8,456 bases of DNA, taken from assembly GCA_003223775.1 (NCBI GenBank), contig QHWK01000012.1, forward strand, positions 1 through 8,456, given 5' to 3'. A program made the translations under genes and the position numbers. Source of the stretch: Acidobacteriota bacterium (GTDB lineage: Bacteria > Acidobacteriota > Vicinamibacteria > Vicinamibacterales > CAVVIG01). This document shows positions 5,609 through 8,456 of the stretch, piece after piece. Position 1 is the first letter of the stretch; each line of letters begins with the position of its first letter. Below the pieces are notes generated by a model. That model did no database searches. It saw nothing but the letters and a program-made list of their open reading frames with translations, and had not been told where the DNA came from.

Positions 5609-7009
5609 ATGTACATCGCCAAGAGGCATATTCCGCGGCGGCGGTTCCTGAAGGGCGCGGGCTGCACGCTCGCGCTGCCGCTGCTCGATGCGATGCTGCC
5701 GGCGTCCACGGCGTTCGCGGCGACGGCCGGGACGCCCAAGCCGCGCTTCGTCGGCATGTTCTTCCCGCACGGCATGGCGCCAGGCTACTGGGAACCGGGC
5801 GCAGAAGGCCCGCTGCCCGCCAAGCTGCCCTACATCCTCGAGTCGCTCGGCAAGGTGCGCGATCAGACGGTCGTGCTGAGCGGGCTCTGGTCGAAGTCGG
5901 CCGAGCCGCCGGAGGGGACGACCGGCTCGGATCACTGGGTCGCCGCCGCGTATCTCACCGGGATCAAGCCGCGCAAGACGGCCGGCAGCGACGCGACGGT
6001 CGGCAGCCCGACGATCGATCAGATCATCGCGCGCAAGATCGGCCAGGAGACGCTGCTGCCGTCGCTGCAGCTCGCCGTCGAGGATCCGAACTCGAGCTCG
6101 AGCAACTGCGGCGAAGGCTACAGCTGCTCGTACACGAACTCGATCTCGTGGATCGATCTGCCGACGCCGCCCAACGAGCCGCTGCGCACGAGCCCGCTGC
6201 CGATGGAGCTGAACCCGCAAGCGGTCTTCGAGCGGCTGTTCGGCAGCGGCGCGACGCCCGAGGTCCGCGCCAAACGGATGCGCGAGAACCGCAGCATCCT
6301 CGATTCGATCCTCGACGAGCTCGCCAGCCTCAATCGCGAGCTCGGCGCCGGGGATCGCCGCACGATCAACCAGTACACGCAGGAGATTCGCGAGATCGAG
6401 CGGCGGATTCAGATCGCCGCGAGCGCGACGAAGGAGATTCCGGAGATCGATCTGCCGCCGGGCATCCCCGACTCGTTCGACGAGCACATCAAGCTGCACA
6501 TCGACATGACGGCGCTCGCCTTCCGCGCGGACATCACGCGTGTGGCGACGCTGCTCGGCGCGCGCGATCTCACGGCGCGCAGCTACGTGTTCCCGAAGAG
6601 CGATCTCTTCCCGAACGGCGGCCAGAGCCCGAGCTTCCACGGCGCGTCGCACCACCAGGAGGATCCGGTGCAGATCCGCCGCTACGCCGACATCAACCGC
6701 TATCACGTCTCGACGCTCGCCTACGTCGCCGAGAAGCTGAAGTCGATTCCCGACGGCGACGGCACGCTGCTCGATCGCTCGCTGATTCTCTACGGCACGA
6801 ACATGGGCAACTCGAACCAGCACATGCACTACGACGTGCCGCACATCCTCGTCGGCGGCGCCAGCGGCCAGCTGAAAGGCGACCGGCACATCGCGCTCGA
6901 GCGCAAGAGCGTCACGACGGGCAACCTGCTGCTGAGCGTCCTCGATCTGTACGACATCCATCAGGACGTGCAGGGCGACAGTACCGGCCGGTTGACGAAG
7001 CTGGTGTAG
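5609..7009 (+). CDS. Tat-exported DUF1552 domain protein
   Basis: Encodes 466 residues from the ATG at 5609, preceded by AGGGAG about 10 bases upstream inside the end of the previous gene. An open frame extends far upstream of this ATG, but only this start gives an N-terminal signal peptide. Residues 10-16 read RRRFLKG, a Tat box, followed by a hydrophobic core to about 38. The rest matches DUF1552: FVGMFFPHGMAPGYW (47-61), SDHWVAAAYLTGIKP (107-121), a helical, charged middle (about 205-275), DMTALAFRADITRVATLL (299-316), and LILYGTNMGNSNQHMH (392-407) followed by ILVGGASGQLKGDRHIAL. The His/Asn cluster near 401-407 resembles the metal-site region of DUF1501/alkaline-phosphatase-like proteins; that resemblance is from memory. 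Function unknown. DUF1552 genes regularly sit next to DUF1592 genes, suggesting joint action in the envelope. Confidence 0.93.
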   Translation: MYIAKRHIPRRRFLKGAGCTLALPLLDAMLPASTAFAATAGTPKPRFVGMFFPHGMAPGYWEPGAEGPLPAKLPYILESLGKVRDQTVVLSGLWSKSAEPPEGTTGSDHWVAAAYLTGIKPRKTAGSDATVGSPTIDQIIARKIGQETLLPSLQLAVEDPNSSSSNCGEGYSCSYTNSISWIDLPTPPNEPLRTSPLPMELNPQAVFERLFGSGATPEVRAKRMRENRSILDSILDELASLNRELGAGDRRTINQYTQEIREIERRIQIAASATKEIPEIDLPPGIPDSFDEHIKLHIDMTALAFRADITRVATLLGARDLTARSYVFPKSDLFPNGGQSPSFHGASHHQEDPVQIRRYADINRYHVSTLAYVAEKLKSIPDGDGTLLDRSLILYGTNMGNSNQHMHYDVPHILVGGASGQLKGDRHIALERKSVTTGNLLLSVLDLYDIHQDVQGDSTGRLTKLV

Positions 7010-7015
7010 AGCCAT

Positions 7016-8456
7016 ATGAGACGCGATGCGATCCATTCAGTCCTCGCCGCCGCCCTCGTCGCGCTCGTCTCGGCCTCCGCGGCCGCCGCCGCGAAGAGCC
7101 AGGTCGCCGACGCGGCGATGAAGGGCGACAGGGCGGCGCTGCGCGCGCTGCTGCAGCAGAAAGCGGACGTCAACGCGCCGCAGGTGGACGGCGCCACCGC
7201 GCTGCACTGGGCGGTGTATCGCGACGACGGCGAAGCGGCGGATCTGTTGATCAAGGCGGGCGCGAAGGTCGACGCCGCCAATCGCGAAGGCGTCACGCCG
7301 CTCGCGATGGCGTCGCTCTTCGGCACCGACGCGATGGTGGAGCGCCTGCTCGCCGCGGGCGCCAACGCGAAACAGCACGGCGCGAACGGCGAGACGATGG
7401 TGATGCTCGCCGCGCGCAACGGCAACCCGGTGGTGATCAAGCGGCTGGTCGCCGCCGGCGCCGACGTGAACGCGAAGGAGCCGCTGCGCGGCACGACCGC
7501 GCTCATGTGGGCGGCCGAACAGCGCCACGCGGCGGCCGTCAAGATGCTGCTCGAGCTCGGCGCCGATCACGCGGCGAAATCGGGACCGGCCGGCCTGCCG
7601 CGCAACTACATGGCGCCGCGCGTCAATACCGCGGCCGTCCGCGACGCGCAGCGGCGCTACAAGGAAGCGGTCGCCGCCGGCCGCACCTACGAGGAACAGC
7701 TCGAGTACGAAGCCTCGCACGGCGCCAAGATCTCGCTCGGCTTCCGCGGCATCCTCAACAGCCGGCGGCCCGAGCTGAATGGCGGCGCACAGCCCGAAGG
7801 GACATCAGCCTCTCCGGGGTCGCCGGCCGCGCCGGCCGCTCGGCCGTCGCCGACGCCCGCCGCTCGTCCGCCGGCGCAGACCTCCGCGGCCACGCCCGCT
7901 GGCGCGCCGGCGGGCACTCCGCCTCCGGAGGCGGGCGACGACGACGCGGACGTGATCATCGCCGGGCTCGTCGGAACGGGCGGCGGCGGCCTGACGCCGC
8001 TGACCTTCGCGGCGCGCGAAGGCGATGTCGAATCGGCGAAGTACCTGCTCGACGCGGGCGCCGACATCAACCAGACGACCGAGTACGGCTGGTCGCCGCT
8101 CCTCACCGCGACGAACAACCGGCATTACAAGCTCGGCGCGTTCCTGATGGAGCGCGGCGCGAACGCCAACGTCGCGAACAAGGGCGGCTGGACGCCGATC
8201 TATCTCGCGACCGACAACCGCAACATCGAGGGCGGCGATTATCCGGTGCCGAAGCCGGACCTGGATCATCTCGAGTACATCCGGATGCTCCTCGACCACG
8301 ACGCCGATCCCAACGCGCGCGCGAAGGACAACACGCTCACGCGGACGATCTTCACGATGCAGTGGTTCTACGAGGCCGGCTGCACGCCGTTCATCCGCGC
8401 CGCCCAATCGAGCGACACCGCGCTGATGCGGCTGCTGCTCGACTACGGCGCCGATC
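7016..8456 (+). CDS. exported ankyrin-repeat protein (C-terminus cut by window edge)
   Basis: 480 codons are visible from the ATG at 7016; no stop is reached. A Sec signal covers residues 1 to about 26 (Ala/Val/Leu-rich, ending SASAAAAA). Ankyrin block 1 (about 27-190) has five repeats with the usual TALHWAV, TPLAMAS and TALMWAAE helices and GADVN-type turns. A non-repeat segment (about 191-254) contains a charged helix (RDAQRRYKEAVAAGRTYEEQLEYE). Next comes a Pro/Ala-rich linker (about 255-312). Block 2 (about 322 onward) has at least four repeats, the third with an extra loop (402-418). Ankyrin repeats bind proteins, so this is probably a periplasmic scaffold or partner; the ligand is unknown. 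It follows the DUF1552 stop by 6 bp with only a weak ribosome site (TAGAG), suggesting translational coupling. Confidence 0.92.
   Translation, partial: MRRDAIHSVLAAALVALVSASAAAAAKSQVADAAMKGDRAALRALLQQKADVNAPQVDGATALHWAVYRDDGEAADLLIKAGAKVDAANREGVTPLAMASLFGTDAMVERLLAAGANAKQHGANGETMVMLAARNGNPVVIKRLVAAGADVNAKEPLRGTTALMWAAEQRHAAAVKMLLELGADHAAKSGPAGLPRNYMAPRVNTAAVRDAQRRYKEAVAAGRTYEEQLEYEASHGAKISLGFRGILNSRRPELNGGAQPEGTSASPGSPAAPAARPSPTPAARPPAQTSAATPAGAPAGTPPPEAGDDDADVIIAGLVGTGGGGLTPLTFAAREGDVESAKYLLDAGADINQTTEYGWSPLLTATNNRHYKLGAFLMERGANANVANKGGWTPIYLATDNRNIEGGDYPVPKPDLDHLEYIRMLLDHDADPNARAKDNTLTRTIFTMQWFYEAGCTPFIRAAQSSDTALMRLLLDYGAD
7778..7951 (+). other. Pro/Ala-rich interdomain linker in the ankyrin protein
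   Basis: Residues 255-312 are mostly Pro, Ala, Ser, Thr and Gly (such as SPAAPAARPSPTPAARPP) and end in an acidic GDDDAD cluster. No ankyrin signature occurs here. It likely acts as a flexible or extended spacer between the two ankyrin blocks. Confidence 0.75.

Noticed and set aside
5525..7036. Minus-strand open frame (503 codons) opposite the DUF1552 gene
   Set aside because: No domain, composition typical of antisense frames, and the plus strand clearly codes for DUF1552.
7021..7560. Ankyrin DNA repeats as a repeat array or CRISPR
   Set aside because: The repetition is at the protein level (about 33 residues per unit) with diverged DNA, and there are no identical direct repeats or spacers.
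7037..8407. Minus-strand open frames opposite the ankyrin gene
   Set aside because: The periodicity they show mirrors the ankyrin repeats on the plus strand; no signals of their own.

Overview
This 8.46-kb, strongly GC-rich window reads as chromosomal DNA from a member of the Acidobacteriota, most plausibly of the Vicinamibacteria type. That placement is inferred from gene content: a small photosynthetic-reaction-centre-type cytochrome c, a DUF1587/1595/1592/1588/1585 protein paired with a Tat-exported DUF1552 protein, and an exported ankyrin protein. No rRNA, tRNA or marker gene is present to confirm it. There are no mobile elements, CRISPR arrays or RNA genes.

The window holds two divergent gene clusters around a 164-bp intergenic region (2809-2972). 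Leftward (minus strand) run: a 634-residue thiamine-diphosphate (ThDP) enzyme with a Tat signal (904-2808, GTG start), a small monohaem cytochrome c (491-871), and a two-haem-motif cytochrome c of the reaction-centre cytochrome family (448 down to the window edge, cut off). Gaps are 32 and 42 bp, so they look like one operon. The ThDP enzyme resembles benzoylformate decarboxylase more than acetolactate synthase: an NPGS serine, a glutamate and a histidine 23 residues later, a KW..EPAS block, and the metal/ThDP motif. It has the unusual property of being predicted to be exported.

Rightward (plus strand) run: an 877-residue multi-domain protein with two haem-binding motifs and the full DUF1587-DUF1595-DUF1592-DUF1588-DUF1585 set (2973-5606), a Tat-exported DUF1552 protein (5609-7009), and a Sec-exported ankyrin protein that runs off the right edge (7016-8456). 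Gaps are 2 and 6 bp, so they are almost certainly co-transcribed and translationally coupled.

All six genes encode proteins with export signals (four Sec-type, two Tat-type), and three of them carry five CXXCH haem motifs in total. The window is therefore a block of envelope redox chemistry. The working idea, which is inference, is that the left operon couples an exported 2-oxo-acid-type ThDP enzyme to c-type cytochromes, and that the right operon encodes a functionally uncharacterised DUF1592/DUF1552 module with an ankyrin partner. The start of the small cytochrome gene is built from two short tandem repeats (a 7-bp AT-rich repeat and a 15-bp in-frame duplication of the start codon), the clearest DNA-level oddity here.
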